Shown one piece after another: positions 54,015-63,199 of a DNA stretch of 64,000 bases. The notes beneath the pieces are model-generated. The model did not search any database and had not been told where the DNA came from. It worked only from the letters and a program-made list of their open reading frames with translations. Within the stretch, counting starts at the first letter, position 1; each line of letters starts with the position of its first letter. The translations under genes were made by a program, and so were the position numbers. Origin of the DNA: Flavivirga jejuensis (GTDB lineage: Bacteria; Bacteroidota; Bacteroidia; Flavobacteriales; Flavobacteriaceae); contig NZ_JAUOEL010000004.1 of NCBI RefSeq assembly GCF_030540765.1, positions 124,001 to 188,000 on the forward strand, read 5' to 3'.

Positions 54015-55913
54015 ATGGAAGAAAAAAAATTAGATATTAATTCGATTATAGGGTTCTTACTTATTTTCGGAATATTAATGTACATGCTTTGGCAAAATCA
54101 GCCAACGCCCGAGGAATTAGAAGCTCAAGAAAAAGCAAAACAAGAGCAGGTTGAAGCAGAGAAAAAAGCTTCAGAGCAAAATCAAACCAAAGTAACAACT
54201 GCAGAAGATTATATACCTGGAGCGGTTACAGATTCTCTTCAATTAGTCAATCTAAAAAATAAATTGGGAGCATTTGCCTATGCTGCTACTTTGCCTGGTG
54301 ATCAAGAAATACTTGTAGAAAGTGATTTGTTGGCATTAAAATTTAATAGAAAAGGGGGGTATCTTTCTGAAGTAAAATTAAAAGAATTTGTAGATTTTAA
54401 TGATACACCTATTTATTTAATAAAAGATAATAATGCTTCTTTTAATATTAATTTAGGAACAACAAATAACCGTATTTTTAATACGAAAGACTTACCATTC
54501 GAACCTACAGTAACTAAAAATGGAGATAACACCATCGTTTCAATGAAACTAAAGGTATCTGAAACTAAGTTTTTAGAATATCGTTACGAGTTAAAAGATG
54601 GTGATTATATGATAGACTTCACGATCCGTTCACAAGGATTAAGTGATGTTATAAATAGTTCGCAGGCAGTTAATTTAGATTGGAATCTTAAAACCTACCG
54701 TCATGCAAAAAGCATTTCTTATGAAAATAGATATACAGAGGTGGTTTTTGAATATGAAGATGGTAAAGATGACTATTTGGGGCAGCAAGAACAAACAGAT
54801 GATACTGCAGAAGATGTTAGTTATGTAGCATTTAAACAACACTTTTTTACATCTATTTTATTAGCAGACGCTCCATTTAAAACAGCCTCTTTTGAGTCTA
54901 GAAATCTAGTTCAAGATGAAGAAGTAGACACTGTTTACACCAAAGCGTTTGTTGCTAAGCTACCTTTGGAGCTAGCTGGTGGAGAGATTAATAAAACAAT
55001 GGATTGGTATTACGGTCCCAGTGATTTTAAGATCTTAAATGCGTACGATAGAAATTTAGATGAAGTTGTACCACTTGGTTGGGGCATTTTCGGATGGATT
55101 AATAAGTTTCTTTTTATTCCTTTATTTGCTTTCTTAGGAGGCTTTTTGCCTTATGGGATCGCTATTATTGTGATGACAATCTTAATCAAATTAGTGATGT
55201 CTTTTGTTCAGTACAAGCAATTTTTATCGCAAGCAAAGATGAAGATTCTAAAGCCAGAATTAGACGCTATTCGTGCAAAACACAAGGATAACAAAATGAA
55301 AGCGCAACAAGAAACTATGGCGCTGCAAACCAAAGCAGGAGCAAGCCCTATGGCGGGTTGTTTACCAGCTTTAATACAATTACCCGTGTTTTATGCGTTG
55401 TTTCAATTCTTTCCATCTGCGTTCGATTTAAGACAGAAGAGTTTCCTATGGGTAAAAGATTTATCATCTTATGATACCATAGCAGAATTACCATTCTCAA
55501 TTCCTTTTTATGGCGATCACGTCAGTTTATTTCCAATATTAGCATCTGTTGCTATTTTCTTTTACATGCGTTTAACAACGGGGCAACAAGTGTCTGCACA
55601 ACCAACTCAGGAAGGGATGCCAGATATGGGGAAAATGATGAAATACATGATGTATTTTTCACCAATAATGATGTTGTTTTTCTTTAATAATTATGCATCT
55701 GGATTAAGTTTATATTACTTTATTTCTAACTTAATTAGTATTGGAATCATTTTAGTTATTAAGAATTATATTCTTGATGAAGATAAGATTCATGCGCAAA
55801 TGCAAGAGAAAAAAAAGAAGCCTAAAAAAGAGAGTCGTTTTCAGAAAAAAATGGCAGATATGATGGAGCAGGCAGAAAAGCAGAAACAAATGCAGCAAAA
55901 AAAGCGTAAATAA
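54015..55913 (+). CDS. yidC: Membrane protein insertase YidC
   Basis: 632 residues. An N-terminal span (IIGFLLIFGILMYMLW, about 9-24) is followed by a charged coil and a large periplasmic beta-sandwich domain (about 75-330, KFNRKGGYLSEVKLKEFVDF, YYGPSDFKILNAYD). The five-span insertase core starts near 360 (WGIFGWINKFLFIPLFAFLG) and includes the conserved KMLKPE-like motif KMKILKPELDAIRAKH and GCLPALIQLPVFYALFQFF. A very basic C-terminal tail (EKKKKPKKESRFQKKM) binds ribosomes. It inserts membrane proteins with or without SecYEG. It lies 101 bp after pyrG. Confidence 0.96.
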   Translation: MEEKKLDINSIIGFLLIFGILMYMLWQNQPTPEELEAQEKAKQEQVEAEKKASEQNQTKVTTAEDYIPGAVTDSLQLVNLKNKLGAFAYAATLPGDQEILVESDLLALKFNRKGGYLSEVKLKEFVDFNDTPIYLIKDNNASFNINLGTTNNRIFNTKDLPFEPTVTKNGDNTIVSMKLKVSETKFLEYRYELKDGDYMIDFTIRSQGLSDVINSSQAVNLDWNLKTYRHAKSISYENRYTEVVFEYEDGKDDYLGQQEQTDDTAEDVSYVAFKQHFFTSILLADAPFKTASFESRNLVQDEEVDTVYTKAFVAKLPLELAGGEINKTMDWYYGPSDFKILNAYDRNLDEVVPLGWGIFGWINKFLFIPLFAFLGGFLPYGIAIIVMTILIKLVMSFVQYKQFLSQAKMKILKPELDAIRAKHKDNKMKAQQETMALQTKAGASPMAGCLPALIQLPVFYALFQFFPSAFDLRQKSFLWVKDLSSYDTIAELPFSIPFYGDHVSLFPILASVAIFFYMRLTTGQQVSAQPTQEGMPDMGKMMKYMMYFSPIMMLFFFNNYASGLSLYYFISNLISIGIILVIKNYILDEDKIHAQMQEKKKKPKKESRFQKKMADMMEQAEKQKQMQQKKRK

Positions 55914-55917
55914 TATA

Positions 55918-56079
55918 AGAGTCTGTTTAAGATTTTGTGATTAGAATTTTTATAGGCTATTTTTAATGCAGTATAAGGCGAAATTTTTAAACATAGCACA
56001 GTTACGGTTCAAAATTTTAACGAAATAATGCGTAAAAAGAGACATAAAAAAATAATTGACGAAATTTTAAACAGACTCT
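55918..56079. mobile_element. 162-bp element with terminal inverted repeats after yidC
   Basis: AGAGTCTGTTTAA (55918-55930) and TTAAACAGACTCT (56067-56079) are a perfect 13-bp inverted pair, with further partial pairing inwards. An internal imperfect fold-back exists: GCAGTATAAGGCGAAATTTT against AAAATTTTAACGAAATAATGC. No frame inside. It begins five bases after the yidC stop, ahead of a strong terminator-like hairpin at 56157. This is a miniature-element layout, without a visible target duplication. Confidence 0.6.
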
Positions 56080-56156
56080 AAAATGAATTCCCTTGTATTA
56101 TTTGGGGAAGAAGACTTTCACTGAATAATATTGGAAGATTCGAAAGATAAAATTAA

Positions 56157-56209
56157 AGCTGCCAACAGTGAAGCATATATTGCTCACTAGTAAATGGCGG
56201 CTTTTTTTT
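56157..56209 (+). terminator. Nested hairpin with long T run, probable yidC terminator
   Basis: The outer stem AGCTGCCA (56157-56164) pairs with TGGCGGCT (56095+100 region, 56195-56202) with one G-U pair. Inside it AGTGAAGCA pairs with TGCTCACT around a short loop with one bulge. Eight T follow (56202-56209). It lies 244 bp after yidC, the miniature element being between. It could also be a small structured RNA. Confidence 0.7.
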
Positions 56210-56284
56210 GTTATATACAATTTGAAAATACTTTTTTCGTTGTTAACTAATATTATACTTATAAGTATAATAATTAATCAAAAA

Positions 56285-56380
56285 TAATTTCTCCAGGCTC
56301 TGCCTCGAGGCTGCCTGCCGACAAAGGCAGGATTTTCGTTAAAATTGTTATTCCCGTGAAAAAGGGAATCTAAATACAAA
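56285..56380. repeat. Dispersed repeat family A, copy 5 (short)
   Basis: GGCTCTGCCTCGAGGC, TTAAAATTGTTATTCCCGTG and GGGAATCTAAATACA resemble the left part of the copy at 30421-30480 and the middle of that at 51340-51597 (ATTGCCATTCCCTTGAAATC, AATCTAAATACAGAA). It lies directly before the YwqK-like gene. Confidence 0.5.
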
Positions 56381-56388
56381 AGATGTAT

Positions 56389-57096
56389 ATGAAATATTTA
56401 AATGTAATAATAGGTTTGTTTTTATTGGTTACTTCAATAATTTCAGCTCAAACCATAAATCAATTTGATGCTAATGAAAAGCGCCATGGTATATGGCGAA
56501 AAAACTTTGAAGGCACAAAAATACTTAGGTATGAAGGGACGTTTTCTCATGGTAAAGAAATAGGGCTATTTAAGTTTTATAAAAATATAAGAAATAAGGC
56601 AGTACTTACTGCCAGTAGGGAATTTAACGAGAATAATAACATTGCAGAGGTTAAGTTTTATACATCCAGAGGGAAGCTTTTAAGTGAAGGACAAATGGAT
56701 GGTAAAACATACGTTGGTACCTGGAAATATTATCAAAAAAATTCAGATAAGCTTTTAACTATAGAGCATTATAATAATGATGGGAAATTAGTAGGTGAGC
56801 GTTTTGTGTATTATCCAAATGGAGAAATAGCAGAAAAGCAAAACTATATTGATGGCAAGCTAGATGGAGAATCATTTTGGTATTCAGAAAACAAAGTTGT
56901 GCTTAAGGCCTTTATATATGAAAACGGAGAGTTACATGGCGTTTCTAAATATTATAGTGTTACAGGCGATCTAATAATTGAAGGGCCATATAAAAGAGGT
57001 AAGAAAGATGGTATTTGGAAATATTATGAAAACGGGAAATTAATTAAAGAAAAAGATTTTACTTATAAGAGTAAGTATATAAAGAATAAAAAATAA
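56389..57096 (+). CDS. Exported YwqK-like MORN-repeat protein
   Basis: 235 residues from the ATG at 56389; an ATG two codons earlier is also possible. Signal peptide to about 20 (LLVTSIISAQ). Then MORN-like repeats of 20-25 residues with the G-x-W-x-Y-Y-x-x-G-K theme: GTWKYYQKNSDKL, GERFVYYPNGEIAE, DGESFWYSENKVV and DGIWKYYENGKLIKEK. Databases often label such proteins as YwqK-family antitoxin, but no toxin gene adjoins and a signal peptide is present, so I prefer a neutral name. It probably acts in the periplasm or on the cell surface. A shared terminator follows. Confidence 0.78.
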   Translation: MKYLNVIIGLFLLVTSIISAQTINQFDANEKRHGIWRKNFEGTKILRYEGTFSHGKEIGLFKFYKNIRNKAVLTASREFNENNNIAEVKFYTSRGKLLSEGQMDGKTYVGTWKYYQKNSDKLLTIEHYNNDGKLVGERFVYYPNGEIAEKQNYIDGKLDGESFWYSENKVVLKAFIYENGELHGVSKYYSVTGDLIIEGPYKRGKKDGIWKYYENGKLIKEKDFTYKSKYIKNKK

Positions 57097-57117
57097 GGAT
57101 GATCATTGATCATTGAT

Positions 57118-57155
57118 AAAAAAGGCTCCTTTTAATTAAGGAGCCTTCTTTTTTA
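57118..57155. terminator. Bidirectional terminator between convergent genes
   Basis: AAGGCTCCTT (57122-57131) pairs perfectly with AAGGAGCCTT (57138-57147) around a 6-nt loop. The plus strand continues CTTTTTTTT and the minus strand continues in a T run, so it can end both the YwqK-like gene and the fasciclin gene. Confidence 0.93.
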
Positions 57156-57193
57156 TAGACAATTTAACGATTGCCTACAATCTACAAACTAAA

Positions 57194-58576
57194 TTAATTC
57201 ATTAAATTTGGAATAGCCACCTTATCAATTACATGTATAACACCGTTTCCAGCTTGTACATCTACTGTAACAATTCCAATATCTGAAACACCAGAACCAT
57301 CTGTTAAATCTGCTATATTAGTGTTAGTACTTGGTAAAGTAATTGTAAGATTATCTCCTTCTAAACTAGGGGCTACGGTATCTCCAGGATTATTTAAATC
57401 TCCAGAAGCAACATTCATACCTCCAATAACATGATGTAAGAGCACCTGTGTTAATACAGATTCTTCTGGGACAGTAATAGCTGCAAAAGCATCATTTGTT
57501 GGAGCAAATACGGTAAATGGAGCAGGGTCTGTTCCATTTGCAGTAGAAAGCGTTGCAACAAAATCTGTGGATGGCGTTAATGTTGTTAAGGCAGTTGCTA
57601 GTGTAGAAAAATTAGGATCGGCAACAGCAAAAGTAACTACAGTTGGGATATCTATTACGGCATCAACGGCATGTATAACACCATTTGATGCAATAATGTC
57701 TGGAATTACAACAGTAGAGATGCCGTTAAGTGTTACACCATTATCTGTGTTTATATACAAACTTAAATTATTTGTAGTTGCCCCAAAAGTTGCAGCCGTT
57801 TTTACATAACTATTTGCTAAGCCAGATGCAGTAGCGGTAACTTCTGTAACAACGTGATTTGATAGTATATCATTTAATGCATTCCCCGCTGGATTAGTAA
57901 ATGCGGTAAAACCATCGTTTGTTGGTGCAAATACTGTGAAATCACCAGGTGTAGATAATAAATCTGTAAAAGTTGTATTTCCATCTGTCGTTAAAGCGCT
58001 AACCAAGTTTGTTAAATTAGGATTTGCAACAGCGTGATCCACAATATTTGGTAAACCTATTACAGCATCAACAATATGGATAACACCATTTATTGCTTCA
58101 ATATCTGGAGTATCAACATTAGAAATACCATTAAAAGTGACACCACTCGAAGTATCAAAGTAAATACTCATTTTATTATCTCCAGCTCCAGTAGCTTCTG
58201 TTGATGCGTATCCAGAACCAGCAGCAATAAGGTCTGTAGACATTAGAGTAGCGTCATAAATAACATGGTTTAATAATATTTGTTTTAAAATATCTGTTGG
58301 CACATCTGCTAAACTTGCAAAGTTATTTGCAGATAAGAATGCCGTAAAAGCAGCATTGTTTGGTGCAAGAACAGTAAATGGTCCAGATCCACTAAGCACA
58401 TTAACTAAATCACCATCAGCAGCTTGTAAAGCAGCAACTAAATTAGATAGATCCGATGTAATCAATGCTGATTCTACAATGTTTAAAGATTCTAATTCGG
58501 GGGTCGTGTTGTCATCATCATTACTACATGATAAAATGGTAGCAAATGATAAGAAAATAAGAGCTAGTTTTTTCAT
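57194..58576 (-). CDS. Triple fasciclin-domain lipoprotein
   Basis: 460 residues from the ATG at 58576, which gives a signal and lipobox ATILSC (Cys17); the longer frame upstream adds 18 residues with no signal. Three fasciclin (FAS1) domains follow in tandem (about 30-160, 170-295 and 305-455). Each carries FTVLAPNNAAF or FTVFAPTND and a VIHIVDAVI- or VIHVIDKV-type strand. FAS1 domains mediate adhesion. After lipidation it should sit on the outer membrane. It is monocistronic, ended by the shared terminator at 57118. Confidence 0.94.
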   Translation of the reverse strand: MKKLALIFLSFATILSCSNDDDNTTPELESLNIVESALITSDLSNLVAALQAADGDLVNVLSGSGPFTVLAPNNAAFTAFLSANNFASLADVPTDILKQILLNHVIYDATLMSTDLIAAGSGYASTEATGAGDNKMSIYFDTSSGVTFNGISNVDTPDIEAINGVIHIVDAVIGLPNIVDHAVANPNLTNLVSALTTDGNTTFTDLLSTPGDFTVFAPTNDGFTAFTNPAGNALNDILSNHVVTEVTATASGLANSYVKTAATFGATTNNLSLYINTDNGVTLNGISTVVIPDIIASNGVIHAVDAVIDIPTVVTFAVADPNFSTLATALTTLTPSTDFVATLSTANGTDPAPFTVFAPTNDAFAAITVPEESVLTQVLLHHVIGGMNVASGDLNNPGDTVAPSLEGDNLTITLPSTNTNIADLTDGSGVSDIGIVTVDVQAGNGVIHVIDKVAIPNLMN

Positions 58577-58733
58577 AAAATTTAGTTTTATTGTTTTTCT
58601 GTTTAACAAAAGTACAAAATAATTAAACAAAACTCCAAGTTTTGTTTAATATTTTTTAGTAAAACATAAACAAAAATAATTTATGAATGATTTCTGAATC
58701 AGTATTTTAGTTATCATTTTCTTTAAATATGCG

Positions 58734-58741
58734 TATCTTTG
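58734..58741 (+). promoter_or_regulatory. -7 element of mnmA
   Basis: TATCTTTG is an exact TAnnTTTG match, 18 bp before the ATG at 58760. No clean TTG 19 bp upstream. The predicted leader is about 14 nt. Confidence 0.5.
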
Positions 58742-58759
58742 CAGCCTAATTTATGTAAA

Positions 58760-59947
58760 ATGAAAAGAGTCATTATTGGGCTTTCTGGAGGTGTAGATTC
58801 TAGTGTTGCCGCCTATTTGTTAAAGGAGCAGGGCTACGAAGTTATTGGCTTGTTTATGAAAAACTGGCATGATGATTCTGTGACTATATCTAATGAATGT
58901 CCTTGGTTAGATGATAGTAATGATGCTATGCTTGTTGCTGAAAAATTGGGAATACCATTTCAAACAGTCGATTTAAGTGAGCAGTACAAAGAGCGTATCG
59001 TAGATTACATGTTTCATGAATATGAAAAGGGTAGAACACCCAACCCAGATGTGCTTTGTAATAGAGAAATAAAGTTTGATGTCTTCATGAAGATCGCTTT
59101 AGAGCTTGGAGCAGATTATGTTGCTACAGGACATTATTGTAGAAAAGGCACCATTCAAAAAGAAGGCAAAGAAATATATCAGTTACTTGCAGGAATCGAT
59201 AATAATAAAGATCAGTCTTATTTTTTATGTCAGTTATCTCAAGATCAATTAGCAAAATCTTTATTTCCTATTGGGGAATTAACGAAGCCTGAGGTACGTG
59301 AAATAGCAACGTCATTAGATTTAGTAACAGCCGAAAAGAAAGATTCTCAAGGATTATGCTTTATTGGTAAAGTAAAATTACCAGATTTTCTTCAGCAACA
59401 GCTAAAACCAAAAGAAGGTGTTATTGTAGAAATACCTAAAGAACAGGAGGTTTTTAATCATGTTAAGACCGAATTTAATTCAGATGAAGAGAAATTAAAA
59501 TATCTATCTCGTAAGATTGATTATAAAGTTGATTATGGGAAAATAGTAGGTAAACACCAAGGAGCTCACTATTTCACGAAAGGACAACGTAAAGGGCTTG
59601 CAGTTGGTGGCACTTTAGAACCTTTGTTTGTTATTGATACCGATGTTGATGAAAATGTTATTTATACAGGACAAGGAAAAGCGCATCCGGGCTTATTCAA
59701 AAAAGCATTGTTTGTAACAAATGAAGAATTGCATTGGGTTCGTGAAGATTTAGAACTAGATATCGATGAGACTATGGAGGTTATGGCTAGAATTAGATAT
59801 AGACAATCCCTAGAAAAAGCGGTATTACATAGAGTTGAAAGTGGTTTATATGTCGAGTTTGAAGCATTTCAATCTGCGATCACCGAAGGACAATTTGTAG
59901 CTTGGTATTTAGGTGATGAATTAGTAGGTTCGGGAGTTATTTCTTAA
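58760..59947 (+). CDS. mnmA: tRNA 2-thiouridylase MnmA
   Basis: 395 residues from the ATG at 58760 ([21 protein letters not shown] begins here); the TTG upstream overlaps the -7 element. P-loop SGGVDSS near 9-15. Catalytic cysteines are Cys100 in [10 protein letters not shown] and Cys200 in [13 protein letters not shown] and [10 protein letters not shown] are family segments. It adds the sulfur at position 2 of the wobble uridine in tRNA-Lys, Glu and Gln. It is cytoplasmic. The subtilase gene follows 25 bp downstream, so the two share a transcript, although they are functionally unrelated. Confidence 0.96.
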   Translation: MKRVIIGLSGGVDSSVAAYLLKEQGYEVIGLFMKNWHDDSVTISNECPWLDDSNDAMLVAEKLGIPFQTVDLSEQYKERIVDYMFHEYEKGRTPNPDVLCNREIKFDVFMKIALELGADYVATGHYCRKGTIQKEGKEIYQLLAGIDNNKDQSYFLCQLSQDQLAKSLFPIGELTKPEVREIATSLDLVTAEKKDSQGLCFIGKVKLPDFLQQQLKPKEGVIVEIPKEQEVFNHVKTEFNSDEEKLKYLSRKIDYKVDYGKIVGKHQGAHYFTKGQRKGLAVGGTLEPLFVIDTDVDENVIYTGQGKAHPGLFKKALFVTNEELHWVREDLELDIDETMEVMARIRYRQSLEKAVLHRVESGLYVEFEAFQSAITEGQFVAWYLGDELVGSGVIS

Positions 59948-59972
59948 CTTACGTGAGATTAATCGCGTCGCC

Positions 59973-61592
59973 ATGAAAAAATACCTACTACTTCCAATGT
60001 TTTTTTGTTATTTATTGAATGTGTTTGCCCAACAAGATGCTTGGGTGTATTTAAAAGATAAACAGAATGTTACAAGCTCAATTGCAAACCCTATTTCTAT
60101 ACTAACTCAAAAAGCCATTGATAGAAAAAATGCACATAATGTTTTAATTGATGCCAGAGATGTTCCTGTTAATGAGAGTTATATTTCTCAACTTAAAGGC
60201 GCCATAGGGATATCGGTTATGGCAAAATCTAAATGGCTTAACGCAGTGCATGTTAGGGGAAGCGAAACCGATATTAATAATTTATCTACCACATACTCTT
60301 TTATAGATTCTATAGACTTTGCCGATAAAAGTTTAAACACGCTTAAATTTACGAAACAAAAAAGTAAATCTAAATTAGAAAATGTTTTTACTGTATTTGA
60401 ATATGGTGATGCAGCCAACCAAATAGAAATGATTCATGGAGATGAATTGCATTTGGCAGATTACACAGGAACAGGAATAACAGTTGCTGTTATAGACGCT
60501 GGTTTCCCTAATGTAAATACCATGTCATCATTTCAAAGATTAAGAGATGCTGGAAATATTTTAGATGATTACGATTTTGTTAATAGAGATGACGATGTAT
60601 ATACCAATGCAACAAGTAGTCACGGTACTTGGGTATTAAGTACCATGGCAGGATATATTGAAGGGGACTATGTAGGAACCGCTCCAGACGCCTCCTATTA
60701 TTTATTTGTTACCGAAGATGCATTAAGTGAAAATCCTGTAGAAGAAAGTTATTGGGTAGAAGCAGCAGAACGTGCAGATAGCTTAGGGGTTGATGTTATA
60801 AATACCTCTTTAGGGTATACCACTTATGATAATGCTAATTATAGCTATACAACAGCAGATATGGATGGCGATACTGCTTTTATTACCAGAGGAGCTAATA
60901 TTGCTTTTGAGAAGGGGATGTTATTGGTGAACTCTGCTGGAAACTCGGGGAATAAAAGTTGGGGAATTGTAGGAGCACCTGCAGATGCTGCTGGTGTTTT
61001 TAGTATTGGTGCCGTTCAGGCAAATGGAACCTATGCAGCGTTTAGCTCAAAAGGAAATAGTACACAACCTACTCAAAAACCAGATGTTGTAGCGCAAGGT
61101 CAAGCGAGTTATGTTATTGGGACTAATGATGTAATAGGAACAGTTAACGGAACTTCTTTTAGTTCACCTATTATGGCAGGAGGTATGGTGTGTTTATGGC
61201 AGGCATTACCCAATAAAACAAATGCAGAAATTATGCAGTTAGTTCGAGAATCTGCTTCACAATATAGTTCCCCCGATTATTTTTTAGGTTATGGGATTCC
61301 TAATTTACAAACAGCGCTTAATACTGCTTTAAGTTTAGGAAACAATGCTGATATAAGTCAAGATTTGAAACTATTTCCTAATCCAACAAAAGACATCGTT
61401 TATTTTAGTTTTCCTTTAGACCAAAGTGAGTTATCTGTCGTTATTTTTAATGCTTTAGGAAAACAAATACTTGAATCTACAATTGCAAATACGAGTAATC
61501 AAATAGACTTATCTTCGTTTTCAAAAGGGGTCTATGTTGTTAGAATACAATCTGAAAACGTATCAAAAAAAATAAAACTTATAATATATTAA
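59973..61592 (+). CDS. Secreted S8 (subtilisin-type) peptidase with type IX sorting domain
   Basis: 539 residues. Signal peptide to about 19 (FCYLLNVFAQQ). A propeptide region (about 20-140) precedes the S8 domain: Asp175 in VAVIDAGFP, His217 in SSHGTWVLS, Asn324 in SAGNSG and Ser395 in NGTSFSSP, so the catalytic set is intact. A type A T9SS C-terminal domain closes the protein from about 463 (LKLFPNPTKDIVYFSF, GVYVVRIQSENVSKKIKLIIY). It should reach the cell surface or medium. It follows mnmA by 25 bp, and the next gene starts on the base after its stop. Confidence 0.93.
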   Translation: MKKYLLLPMFFCYLLNVFAQQDAWVYLKDKQNVTSSIANPISILTQKAIDRKNAHNVLIDARDVPVNESYISQLKGAIGISVMAKSKWLNAVHVRGSETDINNLSTTYSFIDSIDFADKSLNTLKFTKQKSKSKLENVFTVFEYGDAANQIEMIHGDELHLADYTGTGITVAVIDAGFPNVNTMSSFQRLRDAGNILDDYDFVNRDDDVYTNATSSHGTWVLSTMAGYIEGDYVGTAPDASYYLFVTEDALSENPVEESYWVEAAERADSLGVDVINTSLGYTTYDNANYSYTTADMDGDTAFITRGANIAFEKGMLLVNSAGNSGNKSWGIVGAPADAAGVFSIGAVQANGTYAAFSSKGNSTQPTQKPDVVAQGQASYVIGTNDVIGTVNGTSFSSPIMAGGMVCLWQALPNKTNAEIMQLVRESASQYSSPDYFLGYGIPNLQTALNTALSLGNNADISQDLKLFPNPTKDIVYFSFPLDQSELSVVIFNALGKQILESTIANTSNQIDLSSFSKGVYVVRIQSENVSKKIKLIIY

Positions 61593-62537
61593 ATGACTCA
61601 TAATAGAATTACCAAACTATTTAATATTAAACACCCTATTGTACAAGCAGGTATGATCTGGAATAGTGGTTGGCGACTCGCATCGGCAGCAAGTAATTCG
61701 GGCATTTTAGGTTTAATAGGAGCTGGGTCTATGTACCCAGATGTTTTAAGAGAACATATTCAAAAATGTAAAAAAGCGACTAATAAACCTTTTGGTGTTA
61801 ATGTGCCTATGCTGTATCCTAATGTTGAGGAGATCATGAACATTCTAGTGGAAGAAGGTGTTAAGATTGTATTTACTTCTGCGGGAAACCCTAAAACATG
61901 GACGCCTTGGTTAAAAGAAAAAGGCATCACAGTAGTGCATGTTGTTAGTAGTGTAAAGTTTGCTTTAAAAGCTCAAGAAGCTGGTGTGGATGCTATTGTT
62001 GCAGAAGGTTTTGAAGCTGGAGGACATAACGGTAGGGATGAAACTACCACGTTAACACTTATACCAATGACTAAAGAGCAAATACATATTCCGTTAATTG
62101 CAGCTGGTGGTATAGCTACAGGAAAAGCCATGTTAGCAACCATGATCTTGGGTGCAGACGGTGTACAAATAGGCAGTCGGTTTGTGGCTAGTACAGAAAG
62201 TTCTGCGCATGAAGCATTTAAAAAAGTTGTTGTTGACGCTAAAGAAGGGGATACGCAATTAACATTAAAGGAATTGGCGCCAGTACGTTTAATAAAGAAT
62301 AAATTTTATAACGACGTACAAGCTTTATACAAAAATGGACCAACCGTTGAAGCTCTTAAAACTTTATTAGGACGTGCCAGAGCAAAAAAAGGCATGTTTG
62401 AAGGCGACTTGGATGAAGGTGAATTGGAAATTGGACAAATTGCAGGATTGATTCATGATATTAAACCAGTATCAACGATTGTTGAAGATATCATACAAGA
62501 ATTTGAAGAGGCTAAAACCCTTATGGATTCATTATAA
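61593..62537 (+). CDS. Nitronate monooxygenase-like FMN oxidoreductase
   Basis: 314 residues, TIM barrel with FMN-binding segments: HPIVQAGM near the N-terminus, GVNVPML, FEAGGHNGRD with His145 as the likely base, AAGGIATGKAM and GADGVQIGSRFVA. The family includes nitronate monooxygenases and the related enoyl-ACP reductase FabK; the sequence alone does not decide. It is cytoplasmic. It abuts the subtilase gene with no gap (its ATG is the base after the stop), so the two are co-transcribed. Confidence 0.88.
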   Translation: MTHNRITKLFNIKHPIVQAGMIWNSGWRLASAASNSGILGLIGAGSMYPDVLREHIQKCKKATNKPFGVNVPMLYPNVEEIMNILVEEGVKIVFTSAGNPKTWTPWLKEKGITVVHVVSSVKFALKAQEAGVDAIVAEGFEAGGHNGRDETTTLTLIPMTKEQIHIPLIAAGGIATGKAMLATMILGADGVQIGSRFVASTESSAHEAFKKVVVDAKEGDTQLTLKELAPVRLIKNKFYNDVQALYKNGPTVEALKTLLGRARAKKGMFEGDLDEGELEIGQIAGLIHDIKPVSTIVEDIIQEFEEAKTLMDSL

Positions 62538-63199
62538 AGGGTTTAAGTTTAAATAACAGATCTAACGTATTTAATCTTTCTTTAGGTTCCTCAAATTTAC
62601 AATTTGGACTTTCTTATTATTTCTAAACCTGAATTCGACGTAAATTAAAAAAGGTAAATAATATTTATATTATTGATAAACAATGTTTTATCATGTATAA
62701 AGAGCGAAGCATGAGTGACGAGACATCTCATAAACATGAGATTCCTCCTCAAAAGCTACGCTTTATACCTTCAAACAAAATATATTTTGTTTTCGATAGC
62801 GTTCGGAATGAGATAATCATATTATTTATACACGCAAATTGCTTATTATCAGCGCTTAATATGTCGAGCTGACGTTTCTAAAGAAGTTTTAAAAAAAATA
62901 CTTAAAAACAAAAAAGAGGAATTTAAAAATTCCTCCTTTGTAATGTGTTGAAACTAATAACTATTATAATTTTATCCCTTTAAAACGAAAAGCTAAAATG
63001 TTTCCACCAGTGCTATTTATTATTTAGTTTAAATTAAGGAGTTGCGAATGTATAAAAAACCTCTAATAAATAGTTTTAAACTTGTACAGATTTGTAAAGA
63101 GTTATCAACAATTGCTTAACATTTGTTAATTTCTAATAAAAACTAAAAGAAGATTACAAAATTGATAAAAAAATAGGGGCTAAAGATTACATTTGCTTC
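62538..63199. repeat. 662-bp gap with repeat B (copy 6) and the MATE promoter
   Basis: Repeat B-like copy at about 62700-62820 (GAGCGAAGCATGAGTGACGA, CTACGCTTTATACC, palindrome AAACAAAATATATTTTGTTT at 62773-62792, GCGTTCGGAATGA). An AT-rich 8-bp hairpin (GAGGAATT/AATTCCTC) lies at 62917-62936; its T run is on the minus strand, where no gene exists. Past 62950 I see only AT-rich DNA up to the -7 element at 63188. Confidence 0.65.
63188..63195 (+). promoter_or_regulatory. -7 element of the MATE transporter gene
   Basis: TACATTTG is an exact TAnnTTTG match that ends four bases before the ATG at 63200, predicting initiation on or next to the start codon. The nearest upstream TTG is 23 bp away, so the -33 element is off-spacing. 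Confidence 0.5.

Noticed and set aside
56389-57096. Reading the YwqK-like protein as one half of a toxin-antitoxin system
   Set aside because: No toxin-like gene is adjacent and the protein has a signal peptide, so the database label is not supported here.
62917-62936. Hairpin that could be a terminator
   Set aside because: Its T run is on the minus strand, where no gene is present, and it is 380 bp from the nearest plus-strand stop.
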